DNA of 64,000 nt. Origin: an uncultured Bacteriovorax sp. Its GTDB lineage: Bacteria; Bdellovibrionota; Bacteriovoracia; Bacteriovoracales; Bacteriovoracaceae. The stretch spans positions 62,001 through 126,000 of the forward strand of contig CAMLKK010000002.1 of NCBI GenBank assembly GCA_946480715.1, read 5' to 3'. Below the pieces are notes generated by a model. It ran no database searches. It saw nothing but the letters and a program-made list of their open reading frames with translations, and had not been told where the DNA came from. This document shows, one piece after another, positions 50,617 through 58,222 of the stretch (the stretch's first letter is position 1; every line of letters starts with the position of its first letter). A program made the position numbers and the translations under genes.

Positions 50617-51117
50617 ATGTTAAAATTAATCGTCATCACTTGTCTTTTTTCATTCGCAACTCTCGCCGCTGAATCAGAAGATGTTTGCCAAAAAAACAAA
50701 GCACAATTGGAGAAAAAGGCCGTCTCAGAATTTTTAAGTTCCGTGAAGGTAACTGCTGTTCAGGAAATTACCAAGCATTATGCTAAAAATAATCTTACAC
50801 CTGTGAAACATATTGACGTCGTCTCACAAACTTTGGATCAAATTCAACTTAAGGTTCAGGCCGGAGCGGACAGTGTCGGATTGACAGTTAAGCTTAAAGA
50901 AAAGATTAAAGTGGCGATTTGGCCGGAAGATGAAACGAAGAGGGAAGTCGATTCTCTAGGCAGACCCAAAGTTGCGGGCAAGAAATGTTCCGCCCATGCC
51001 TACATGTTTGCGACTACAAAAGAAAAGATTTTTCTTGATATCATCAACACGCAAACGAAAGCCGCGGTCACAAGTTTCTCGATGAAAAACCTTGTTATCT
51101 ATGAACAGCGGTTTTAG
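50617..51117 (+). CDS. Secreted protein, unknown
   Basis: This 166-residue protein has a signal peptide (MLKLIVITCLFSFATLAAES) and two cysteines (EDVCQKN, KKCSAHA). The mature part is a helix followed by beta strands (IDVVSQTLDQIQLKVQAGAD, KIKVAIWPEDETKREVD). SD AAGGAG. Its stop overlaps the convergent FecR-type gene by 4 bases. No family recognised. Confidence 0.75.
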   Translation: MLKLIVITCLFSFATLAAESEDVCQKNKAQLEKKAVSEFLSSVKVTAVQEITKHYAKNNLTPVKHIDVVSQTLDQIQLKVQAGADSVGLTVKLKEKIKVAIWPEDETKREVDSLGRPKVAGKKCSAHAYMFATTKEKIFLDIINTQTKAAVTSFSMKNLVIYEQRF

Positions 51118-51980
51118 TTTTTCAAGTTCTGTTCTCGTGTTTCATTAAGTTCACGAATTTTTTCTTTCAAACTCTGAGAGTTTTCTACTTTGGCAGGAAC
51201 TTGAGTCGTGATTGAATCATTTGACGTTGATTGAATAGTGTTAACAGTTAATTGTTCCTCACCAACTTCAGGGCCATCTTCCAGATGAGAAACGAGATCT
51301 GGCAGTAAGTTTAATTGTTCTGGAGCTTCGGGTTTTTTAAAATCAGTCATTTCTTCAGTTGATAAAACTTTCTTTCTCTTTCTAGATTTTGTTTCGCTTT
51401 TAACAACCTCGACATAATCGCCTGGTTTTAAGTCCCATTTTTCTTTCAATGAATCAGCTTCGATATGGATCTTTCCTTCGAGTAAGGCCACTTGAGTGAC
51501 TTCTTTTTCGGCGATGATTTGATTATTGAAAAGAAATTGAGTTCCTCTGATTCCCATCGCCACTAAAGGGGATTTTACTTTCAGTTGATCTTTTTCTTTG
51601 GCCTTAGCTCTGACTTCGGCCCGCATCTTTCCCTGTGTGAGGGTGAAGAGTGCATCGCGATCATTTTTAGTCCGATATGACCATTTCTCAACTTGAAATT
51701 CTGATTTCGGTCCAATCGTGATTAGTGTTTCATCGATCAATTCCAATTTCAAAAAACTTTTTTCATTTGTTTTTAAAACATCACGTGGATATATTTTTGA
51801 TCCTTTTTGAAGAATGCGATCTTCTACGATGACTTCTCCTCGAATTTCTTTAACCGTTCCAACGTATTTAGGAATTAAAGTTGATGTTTTTAAATCTAAT
51901 GTAAAATCTTTATCTGTCTGAGCGAAAGACAAACTGGATGTGATAAAAGTGTAGAGAATGGCCGTCAAAAAGAATTTCAT
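51114..51980 (-). CDS. FecR-domain protein
   Basis: This 288-residue exported protein has a signal peptide (ends SSLSFAQ) and a FecR domain: GEVIVEDRILQKGSKIYPRD, SFLKLELIDETLITIGP, LTQGKMRAEVRAKA, and VKSPLVAMGIRGTQFLF. The C-terminal third is charged and probably disordered. Stand-alone FecR-type proteins in the periplasm bind ligands or cell wall; no sigma factor or TonB receptor is adjacent, so iron-citrate signalling is not indicated. SD not clear. Confidence 0.88.
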   Translation of the reverse strand: MKFFLTAILYTFITSSLSFAQTDKDFTLDLKTSTLIPKYVGTVKEIRGEVIVEDRILQKGSKIYPRDVLKTNEKSFLKLELIDETLITIGPKSEFQVEKWSYRTKNDRDALFTLTQGKMRAEVRAKAKEKDQLKVKSPLVAMGIRGTQFLFNNQIIAEKEVTQVALLEGKIHIEADSLKEKWDLKPGDYVEVVKSETKSRKRKKVLSTEEMTDFKKPEAPEQLNLLPDLVSHLEDGPEVGEEQLTVNTIQSTSNDSITTQVPAKVENSQSLKEKIRELNETREQNLKN

Positions 51981-52039
51981 CCATTTATTATACCGCTAAA
52001 ATAAATTTTTACGGTGGAAAATGATGATAGGCTTTTGCC

Positions 52040-52603
52040 ATGGATCTTTATGCCGAAATTTTAAATTGCTCACTATGTACTGAGCATTTACCTCATAAAC
52101 CTAAACCTATCCTTCAGTTCGGTGAGAAGGCAAAAATTCTCATTGTCGGTCAGGCACCTGGTAGGCTGGCCCACGAATCGGGCATTCCCTGGAACGATCC
52201 GAGCGGAGACCGACTGCGAATGTGGTTGGGTGTCTCAAAAGAAGAATTTTATAACAAAGAATTAGTGGCCATTGTTCCGATGGGTTTTTGTTATCCAGGA
52301 AAAGGTAAAAGTGGTGATCTTCCTCCACGAATGGAGTGTCGTGCCCGATGGCTGGATAGTGTGATTTCTCGCTGTGAAAACGTGGAATTGATTGTGGTGG
52401 TTGGAAACTATGCCAAGAGCTATTTTTTTCCAGATGAAGATTTGCCAGTGCTGATAAAGGATTGGGCGAAAGAAGGGGAGTTTATTGTTCTACCTCATCC
52501 TTCGCCCAGAAATAATATTTGGCTTTCAAAAAACAAATGGATCGAATCTCAAGTTCTTCCTGAAGTGAAAACTAGAATTAGAAAATTACTCAATGATTGC
52601 TGA
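52040..52603 (+). CDS. Uracil-DNA glycosylase-superfamily protein
   Basis: This 187-residue protein has the UDG-fold motifs GQAPGRLAHESGIPWNDPSG (A-type) and VLPHPSPRNNIWLSKNKW. Cysteines at CSLC near the N-terminus and in MGFCYPG and RMECRARW could hold a 4Fe-4S cluster as in family 4 enzymes, but the motif spacing is not certain. It likely removes uracil or related bases, or is a non-enzymatic relative (COG1573-like). SD is poor. Confidence 0.85.
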   Translation: MDLYAEILNCSLCTEHLPHKPKPILQFGEKAKILIVGQAPGRLAHESGIPWNDPSGDRLRMWLGVSKEEFYNKELVAIVPMGFCYPGKGKSGDLPPRMECRARWLDSVISRCENVELIVVVGNYAKSYFFPDEDLPVLIKDWAKEGEFIVLPHPSPRNNIWLSKNKWIESQVLPEVKTRIRKLLNDC

Positions 52604-52811
52604 TCGAATCATGACCTGTTTTATCAATCGATGATTTTGATCTGTATCCTGGAGGATCACTTGCCGGGAAACTTTCTTCACTAGCTTCGTCAAGCATCTC
52701 ATCTTCAGACATGACATGCGGATTATCTTCCATTAAATTTAATTTTTTGGGTTTCGCAAAAACATATTTTAATTTGAGCTGCATGTTTCTAAGTTTTTGT
52801 AGCATGAACAT
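52590..52811 (-). CDS. Small protein with EASEESFPASDPP tail
   Basis: This 73-residue protein has a basic N-terminal half (MFMLQKLRNMQLKLKYVFAK) and an acidic second half containing MLDEASEESFPASDPPGY. That last motif is known from many small bacterial proteins without assigned function. The ATG at 52811 follows GGAGGT. A sigma-54-like element lies 25 bases upstream. It overlaps the UDG gene's 3' end by 14 bases. Confidence 0.82.
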   Translation of the reverse strand: MFMLQKLRNMQLKLKYVFAKPKKLNLMEDNPHVMSEDEMLDEASEESFPASDPPGYRSKSSIDKTGHDSISNH

Positions 52812-52834
52812 AAAAACCTCCATCTTTCTTGTGA

Positions 52835-52850
52835 TGCAGATTCAATGCCC
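52835..52850 (-). promoter_or_regulatory. Sigma-54-like element upstream of the 52590-52811 gene
   Basis: On the minus strand GGGCATTGAATCTGCA: GG-N10-GC, with TCTGCA at -12; GC 25 bases before the ATG. Confidence 0.55.
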
Positions 52851-52860
52851 GAGAGCTATA

Positions 52861-53613
52861 CTAGAAAGGTAGCCTTAAACCAATCTGAATTTCGATTTGA
52901 CCGTCGAGGTGATAGTCCAATCGCTTTGGTAGAGCATTAATGAAAAGTGTCGGTTTTAACCAGACACCATGTCCTGATGAAAGAGCATTATAAAAATCGC
53001 CATCGTTCACCTGGAACTCAATACATTTATGAGCACAGCTTGATGTTTTTTTATAACTAAAGGCCGATGTTTTTGCTTGAGGTTTATTAAACTGAAGACT
53101 CTCAATAAAAGAAAAATTTACACTTGGTCCCGCTTGTCGCACATAGGCCGGATTAAGGGTAAGATAAAGACGCTTTATTTTAATGGATTTAATAACGTTG
53201 AAATCCAAATTGAGATCCGGTAGTGGAACTTCAATTTCGTCCATATCAATTTCATGCGTACCTTTAAGAGCAACGAAAATTTTAGCAAAAGTTCTAAGAA
53301 GTGAATTACCTAATATTTCATAACTATTGCCGAGATCAACTGCTTCACTGAGATCCATGTCTTCAAGAGAGTATTTAATATTGAGAAAGTAGAGAGTAGG
53401 ATCGTTCTTACTTTCTTCCAACGTTGATTGCGTTTCTTGTGAGAGTTCAGTATTGCCGCCGGCCTCTATCGCTTGTTGCATCATAGCTTCGCGCTGGATT
53501 TCCGCCATCGTTTTGATTGGAGCAATAGGAGCTATGCTTTCGGTTCTCTCCAGACATGAGGAAACAGAAATCATCAGCATGATTAAAAGTATTGAACGAT
53601 AAATGTTTTGCAT
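52861..53613 (-). CDS. Lipoprotein, unknown
   Basis: This 250-residue lipoprotein (lipobox VSSC) has a charged N-terminal linker and a beta-rich domain (LYFLNIKYSLEDMDLSEAVD, VPLPDLNLDFNVIKSIKIKR, KRLDYHLDGQIEIQIGL). Two cysteines close together (SSCAHKCIEF) suggest a local disulfide. No family recognised; no clear SD. Confidence 0.75.
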   Translation of the reverse strand: MQNIYRSILLIMLMISVSSCLERTESIAPIAPIKTMAEIQREAMMQQAIEAGGNTELSQETQSTLEESKNDPTLYFLNIKYSLEDMDLSEAVDLGNSYEILGNSLLRTFAKIFVALKGTHEIDMDEIEVPLPDLNLDFNVIKSIKIKRLYLTLNPAYVRQAGPSVNFSFIESLQFNKPQAKTSAFSYKKTSSCAHKCIEFQVNDGDFYNALSSGHGVWLKPTLFINALPKRLDYHLDGQIEIQIGLRLPF

Positions 53614-53704
53614 GAATGAATTCTAGAGATTTCATTGAAAATCACAAGTGGGAATTTTTTGACTTTCGATACTAACAAATGGCCACTTTGGTCGTGGCCA
53701 TTTG

Positions 53705-54217
53705 TTATTGCAGTGATGATTGAACTTTTTTTGCGTGCTCAAGATGAGCTGATACACTACTGCGAGTTTTTTCAAGCAGTGCCTTCAATTCTGGATTTTT
53801 TGCTGAAGGAATGAGTGATTGATCGAGGTCATTCAAAACTTTTTGATGTACGGCCACCTGTGATTCCATGTAGGCCTTATCAAATTCTGATCCTTCAAGA
53901 TCACTTAATTTGTTCATGGTTTTTTCACCATCTTTTTTCAACTCCACGCTTTTTTCATGCGAGTCTGGTTTTAACTCCAGTTTTCGAATCAGTTGCATCG
54001 AATTCTTATTATTGTTCGTATGCTCAGTAATCATGTGGCCCGCAAATTTCTTTACATCTTCACTCTTAGCTTTTTTCTGAGCGAGTTTGGCCAAATCAAT
54101 TTCACCTTCGTTGGTTGTCGTCACAATTTTTGTGATTTCAGCATCATTAGGTTTTGAATCTGTCGCAAATAAAGGAGCAGTTATTAAGAGACTTAGCACC
54201 GGAATAAAAAATTTCAT
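53705..54217 (-). CDS. DUF4142-family exported protein
   Basis: This 170-residue protein has a signal peptide (MKFFIPVLSLLITAPLFAT) and a DUF4142 helical domain: IVTTTNEGEIDLAKLAQKKA, VKKFAGHMITEHTNNNKNSM, FDKAYMESQVAVHQKVLNDL. This is the second DUF4142 protein here, and is the more typical one. The ATG at 54217 follows GGAGT. The start is close behind a terminator-like palindrome (54235-54252), so read-through or a separate promoter is needed. Confidence 0.9.
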   Translation of the reverse strand: MKFFIPVLSLLITAPLFATDSKPNDAEITKIVTTTNEGEIDLAKLAQKKAKSEDVKKFAGHMITEHTNNNKNSMQLIRKLELKPDSHEKSVELKKDGEKTMNKLSDLEGSEFDKAYMESQVAVHQKVLNDLDQSLIPSAKNPELKALLEKTRSSVSAHLEHAKKVQSSLQ

Positions 54218-54234
54218 AAGGACTCCAAAAAAAG

Positions 54235-54252
54235 GCCCGGGGATCCCCGGGC
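54235..54252 (-). terminator. Perfect 18-bp palindrome with T-run, terminator
   Basis: GCCCGGGGATCCCCGGGC (54235-54252) is followed on the minus strand by seven T. It should stop transcription of the gene ending at 54282, yet it sits in the leader of the DUF4142 gene (54217), which suggests attenuation or partial read-through. Confidence 0.8.
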
Positions 54253-54281
54253 ACATTTCCTTATTGCATAAGGAAAATTTC

Positions 54282-54569
54282 TTAGTGATACGAAGGTTCA
54301 CTTACTCTGTCAGAACCTTGCGTCTTCACGATTTTGTTATAAAGTCCGAGGATGAGCAGAGAAGGCACCCATTCTCCCACGAAATTCGCCCATCCTTTAC
54401 GTTTTTGAGTAACGGCCAATCCTAATGATAGGGCCACAGCTCCACCGGCCAAAATCAGATAAAAAGTAGATGGCAGCTTTGCTGTTTGTCTTTCGATGGC
54501 CTTAGTCATCGAACCTTCTCTGTTAGCCGTATTATTAACAGTATCTTTGATCATAGTTTCTGGTTGCAT
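54282..54569 (-). CDS. Small membrane protein, unknown
   Basis: This 95-residue protein has a hydrophilic N-terminus (TVNNTANREGSMTKAIERQT) and two helices (FYLILAGGAVALSLGLAVT and VGEWVPSLLILGLYNKIV). It ends in a charged tail. SD AAGGAGGA. A sigma-54-like element (54613-54629) lies 45 bases upstream, divergent to that of 54721. No family recognised. Confidence 0.75.
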   Translation of the reverse strand: MQPETMIKDTVNNTANREGSMTKAIERQTAKLPSTFYLILAGGAVALSLGLAVTQKRKGWANFVGEWVPSLLILGLYNKIVKTQGSDRVSEPSYH

Positions 54570-54612
54570 AAATCCTCCTTGGATTGGTCATATTTTCCAC
54601 GCAAGTTTTCAA

Positions 54613-54629
54613 TGCAATTGAGATTCCAT
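54613..54629 (-). promoter_or_regulatory. Sigma-54-like element upstream of the 54282-54569 gene
   Basis: On the minus strand ATGGAATCTCAATTGCA: GG-N10-GC with AATTGCA at -12; back to back with the element at 54682-54697. Confidence 0.6.
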
Positions 54630-54681
54630 TGCACCCGACTATTAAACTCAAAAATGAAAGTAGAAGTCATGTTCTCCCTCG

Positions 54682-54697
54682 AGGTTTAGGACTTGCA
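54682..54697 (+). promoter_or_regulatory. Sigma-54-like element upstream of the DUF2892 gene
   Basis: AGGTTTAGGACTTGCA: GG 54683-54684, ten bases, GC 54695-54696; -24 is AGG rather than TGG. 25 bases before the ATG. Confidence 0.5.
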
Positions 54698-54720
54698 TTA
54701 ATATTTATAAGGAGGAAAGC

Positions 54721-54945
54721 ATGACTAAAAATATAGCTGAAAATGAAAGGGCCTTTAGAATTCTCGCTGGAGGATTGATTTCATCAATGGCCTTCTGGGG
54801 GCCGCAGAGTTCAGTTTTTTTATTAGGATTAATTCCCGTTGTAACTGGTATAGTAGGAACTTGTCCGCTCTATTATGCACTAGGATTCAGTTCGCTCGAT
54901 CATCATCATAATCCTGGTCGTTACCAACGCAGAAATTATCACTAA
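54721..54945 (+). CDS. DUF2892 (YgaP-like) membrane protein
   Basis: This 74-residue protein has the family start NIAENERAFRILAGGLI and a pair of helices (about 13-32 and 36-52) with GIVGTCPLYYALGF. DUF2892 proteins are often fused to rhodanese domains; this one stands alone with a His/Arg-rich tail (LDHHHNPGRYQRRNYH). SD AAGGAGGA. Its stop overlaps the convergent NYN gene by 4 bases. Confidence 0.88.
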   Translation: MTKNIAENERAFRILAGGLISSMAFWGPQSSVFLLGLIPVVTGIVGTCPLYYALGFSSLDHHHNPGRYQRRNYH

Positions 54946-55793
54946 TGAAGAGAAGAATCATCTCCCGCGAGACGAATTGTATATTGGCCGGTTTTTTCGT
55001 CACGAGACATGACGAGAAGATTGAGTCGTTGAGCATCCTCAACCAATTCGCGAAAGGAGCGATAACCAAATGCTGATTCGGTAAATCCCGGACGTCGTCT
55101 TTTCATTGTCTGCTTAACCATTGATCCCCACAATTTTTCTTCTTCACCTCGTTCTTCTGTTAAATCTTCCAGAGTCTCAACGATGAAATCAAGTGCTTCT
55201 TGCCTTTTCTCATCCGCCTTGCCGTCAGATTTACCAGCAGGAGAATCAGTTTTAGGGCGGGGAATTTTTTTAGCGATTTTTCGCGTTGGTTTTTGATCAC
55301 GAACTAAATCATCATAAAAAATAAATTCGTCACAATTGGCACTGAGAAGATTGGAAGTTGAATCCTTTACACCAATTCCAATAACGTATTTATTATTTTC
55401 TCTGAGTTTCGAAACAAGAGGCGAGAAATCTGAATCACCACTGATGATGACAAATGTATCGACGTGAGATTTTGTGTAACATAAATCAAGTGCATCTACG
55501 ACCATTCTAATATCTGCAGAATTTTTTCCAGACTGACGGTAGTGAGGGATCTCAATTAATTCGAAAGCAGCTTCATGCATGTTTGCTTTGAAATCTTTGT
55601 AGCGTTCCCAATCGCAGTAGGCCTTCTTAACAACAATACTTCCCTTGAGTAGAAGTTTCTCAAGCACTTTTTTGATGTTGAAGCTTGCGTATTTTGCTTC
55701 TTTCACACCAAGTGCGATGTTTTCAAAATCACAGAAGAGAGCAATGTTTGTATTTTCTGATCCCATAATTGTAGTCTGGTCCTGGGATTGCAT
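54942..55793 (-). CDS. NYN-domain (LabA/DUF88-like) nuclease with winged-helix tail
   Basis: This 283-residue protein has a PIN-like NYN domain: IALFCDFENIALGV with the acidic site, KKAYCDWERYKDF, SADIRMVVDALDL and VIISGDSDFSPLVSKL carrying three Asp. A basic linker follows, then an OST-HTH/LOTUS-like end (LWGSMVKQTMKRRRPGFTES, FGYRSFRELVEDAQ). LabA-like proteins act on RNA. Start ATG 55793; ATG 55766 (MGSENTN) would avoid the sigma-54-like element at 55776-55792 and may be the true start. Confidence 0.88.
   Translation of the reverse strand: MQSQDQTTIMGSENTNIALFCDFENIALGVKEAKYASFNIKKVLEKLLLKGSIVVKKAYCDWERYKDFKANMHEAAFELIEIPHYRQSGKNSADIRMVVDALDLCYTKSHVDTFVIISGDSDFSPLVSKLRENNKYVIGIGVKDSTSNLLSANCDEFIFYDDLVRDQKPTRKIAKKIPRPKTDSPAGKSDGKADEKRQEALDFIVETLEDLTEERGEEEKLWGSMVKQTMKRRRPGFTESAFGYRSFRELVEDAQRLNLLVMSRDEKTGQYTIRLAGDDSSLH
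55776..55792 (+). promoter_or_regulatory. Sigma-54-like element upstream of the CBS gene at 55839
   Basis: CTGGTCCTGGGATTGCA: GG 55778-55779, ten bases, GC 55790-55791, 48 bases before the ATG. It overlaps the likely start region of the divergent NYN gene. Confidence 0.65.
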
Positions 55794-55838
55794 CTTGTAA
55801 AGCCAACCAAACTTTCTTTAACTCATGAGGAGTGACAC

Positions 55839-56276
55839 ATGAATCAGATAGAACAAATTATGACTAAAAATCCCATCTGCTGCACGCCCGAAACAAAATT
55901 AGAACAAGTTGCTTCGCTCATGGTGCAACATGACTGTGGTGAAATTCCTATTGTCGAATCGCAAAATGGAAAAAAATTAGTTGGAGTTATCACTGATCGC
56001 GACATTGTAATTAGATCGATTGCACGTGGAATAAATCCGCTGGAATTGAATGCAGAAGATTGCATGACAAAAGATCCGGTGAGCGTAAAACGAGATACTG
56101 ACGTTGATGAAGTTTGCCATATGATGGAAGATCATCAAATCAGACGCGTTCCTGTTGTCGATGATTCTAACTGCGTGTGTGGAATGGTCTCACAGGCCGA
56201 CATCGCCACAAGCGTTGGTGCGAAAGAAGTTGGTTCTGTCGTGAGAAACGTATCCCAACCTTCTGTGATTCATTAG
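55839..56276 (+). CDS. CBS-domain-pair protein
   Basis: This 145-residue protein has two CBS domains: IMTKNPICCTPETKLEQVAS, VGVITDRDIVIRSIARG and DCMTKDPVSVKRDTDVDEVC, IRRVPVVDDSNCVCGMVSQ. It is a typical stand-alone nucleotide-sensing CBS protein and the third in this window. SD GAGGAG. A sigma-54-like element lies upstream. Confidence 0.93.
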   Translation: MNQIEQIMTKNPICCTPETKLEQVASLMVQHDCGEIPIVESQNGKKLVGVITDRDIVIRSIARGINPLELNAEDCMTKDPVSVKRDTDVDEVCHMMEDHQIRRVPVVDDSNCVCGMVSQADIATSVGAKEVGSVVRNVSQPSVIH

Positions 56277-56282
56277 GACCCA

Positions 56283-56900
56283 TTAATGTAGTTCACTTAT
56301 CTCAAGATGAATTTCATTTCTTCGCAGCCCAGTCGTATCGTACTGGGCCGTTTGAAATTCTCCGGTCTGTACATAAAGCGAATGATTTTTTATCCACTCA
56401 AGAAGAGTTTGTGCTTCTTTTTCACCCTCATTTAGATCAAATATGTCAGATGAATATTTTATAACGGCCCTTAAGTGACTTGGTTTTTCATGCAGATATA
56501 TTCGCGAGTCGAGCGGTTGTGGCGCCGTTGAAAGTGAATAATGTAGGGGAAGAACAAAAGAGATTGTGGGACTTCCACTTTTTTTTGAATGAAACAGAGG
56601 GGCCGTCATAAAATAGGATGTCATCGTTTCGTCTTTTGTAGAAGAGGCAGCATGGGCATTATGTGCGATTGGAAGCGATAAGGAGTTCTGCCCATAAATA
56701 TATTTTTCTAATGCGATAAACGCTTCATCATCGTCGCTGTCGTGATTATCCTGAAGTGTTATTGAAATAAGAGTTTGTGGGTCGTAGTAGCGAATCTCTA
56801 TTGGTCCTTCACTTGTAATGACTTCATAATGAGGTTGATCTCCTAACCTCATTCCAAATAAACCGGAACCAACGTGAGATAGAACAGACGTTTCCGCCAT
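56283..56900 (-). CDS. SOUL/HBP-family haem-binding protein
   Basis: This 205-residue protein has the SOUL fold signature: PHYEVITSEGPIEIRYYDPQ near the start, ETMTSYFMTAPLFH and ISFVLPLHYSLSTAPQPLDS in the middle, and LRAVIKYSSDIFD and WIKNHSLYVQTGE near the end. Relatives bind haem or tetrapyrroles. The ATG at 56900 follows GAAGGGGG. No signal peptide, so it is cytoplasmic. Confidence 0.85.
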   Translation of the reverse strand: MAETSVLSHVGSGLFGMRLGDQPHYEVITSEGPIEIRYYDPQTLISITLQDNHDSDDDEAFIALEKYIYGQNSLSLPIAHNAHAASSTKDETMTSYFMTAPLFHSKKSGSPTISFVLPLHYSLSTAPQPLDSRIYLHEKPSHLRAVIKYSSDIFDLNEGEKEAQTLLEWIKNHSLYVQTGEFQTAQYDTTGLRRNEIHLEISELH

Positions 56901-56963
56901 AAAACCCCCTTCCATGTAATTCTTTTTGACATGAAAGAGATGTTCAACTTCTGTGCCGAAATT

Positions 56964-57590
56964 TTATTTCATAGCAATGCTGCGCGATTGAGAGAGCAGA
57001 TTCATGCGGATTTCTATCTTTCTAAGATAATCGAGTTTGTAGCGAGTTGTATTAGAATGGTAGCGCGCGTACCAACGCCTATCATATCTGCCATGTCTCT
57101 TTTTTAAGATGGCGAGAATTTTTCCCATGATGTCCATGGCGTACTTTTGATCTTTTTTGACGAGCGCTTTTTTATCGATAAGAGGAAGTTTCAAACGAGC
57201 GAATTCTTTATTCCAGACATCGACATTGACTTGAGCAAGCGAGAGATCCCCGGTTGAAGACACATGAGAATATTTAAAATTACTTTCAGTATCCACGAGA
57301 GCGATCATGATCTGCGGCTGAACTTTATGTTTTTTTGAAGCAAAAGCGATGTCACTAGCTATTTTTTCTCGAGAGAGAAGATCAAGCTCAGGTTGAACCA
57401 CTCCAATCATTTCTGAAATGATGACAGCATCGTTTGGTATGTGGACTTTATCGAAGTTGCTGAACTTCTCATAAGCAATTCGGTTTTTTTGTTTCGTTTG
57501 TTTTTTAGGCGCAGTTGAACATCCCTGCAATAACAGATGAGTAAGAGCAAAGAAGAGCAACAAAGCGTATTTAGAAGTGCAGTTTTTCAT
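56964..57590 (-). CDS. Lytic transglycosylase, SLT-like lipoprotein
   Basis: This 208-residue protein has a lipobox (LLLQGC) and an SLT-like catalytic part: MIALVDTESNFKYSHVSSTG with the catalytic Glu in TES, DLSLAQVNVDVWNKEF, and a C-terminal RHGRYDRRWYARYHSNTTRY. The G-L-x-Q motif is D-L-S-L-A-Q here, so the match is partial. It would cleave peptidoglycan from the outer membrane. SD not seen. Confidence 0.78.
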   Translation of the reverse strand: MKNCTSKYALLLFFALTHLLLQGCSTAPKKQTKQKNRIAYEKFSNFDKVHIPNDAVIISEMIGVVQPELDLLSREKIASDIAFASKKHKVQPQIMIALVDTESNFKYSHVSSTGDLSLAQVNVDVWNKEFARLKLPLIDKKALVKKDQKYAMDIMGKILAILKKRHGRYDRRWYARYHSNTTRYKLDYLRKIEIRMNLLSQSRSIAMK

Positions 57591-57838
57591 TGTGCAGGTA
57601 TCTTACAATGAATCTCTGCCCTAACATTCAAGATGAAAAATTTTCTCTGACTGACTATTATTTAGACGATTTTCCCTCTTTGTAGGCGAGAGATGTTCTT
57701 TATTCGGACATTTTAGTCACTCGAAATTCAACACTTTTCACCTATGAGGGCCGTCTTGGAAATTGATGTTGTATTTTTTTGGCAGAATCAGATAAGATTG
57801 TTTTGTTTATTTTTGACCTATAAATCTATGAGGAGACC

Positions 57839-58222
57839 ATGGGTAGCTTAAAAGATGCATTGTTAAAAGCAGGGGTAAAACCTACACCACAGGCAAAATC
57901 TCAAAACGAAAGAGAGAAGATTGCCAAGAAGCAGATCACTGAAACGATTGTTCACCAGGAACAACGTAACTACTGTGAAGCTTGTGAACAAGTTCGTCCA
58001 GACGTTGAACTTTATAAACATAGAAATCCAACGACTGATGCTGAGTGGATATGTGTCCGTTGTGCAGATCAATTGCAAATTCTGGATACGTTCAGAAAAA
58101 CGGCCCAAAGTGATACGTCGATCAAAAAAATGTTCCGTAGAGAATACGGAGCAACGGCCAGCATCGCTGCAGTGAAGAGCAATTCTTCTAAGCCAAGCGG
58201 TCCTGTAAACGGAAATAGATAA
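57839..58222 (+). CDS. Zinc-finger-like protein, unknown
   Basis: This 127-residue basic protein has two C-x-x-C pairs (NYCEACEQVRPD and ECICVRCADQ-like WICVRCADQLQ) that should bind one zinc, flanked by a charged N-terminus and a low-complexity tail ending in SKPSGPVNGNR. It probably binds RNA, DNA or protein; no family recognised. SD GAGGAGA. The 248-base gap upstream (57591-57838) shows an AT-rich promoter-like region but no ORF. Confidence 0.78.
   Translation: MGSLKDALLKAGVKPTPQAKSQNEREKIAKKQITETIVHQEQRNYCEACEQVRPDVELYKHRNPTTDAEWICVRCADQLQILDTFRKTAQSDTSIKKMFRREYGATASIAAVKSNSSKPSGPVNGNR

Noticed and set aside
51114..51980. Reading the FecR-domain protein as part of an iron-citrate signalling system.
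   Set aside because: No FecI-type sigma factor and no TonB-dependent receptor are nearby; stand-alone exported FecR-domain proteins are common.
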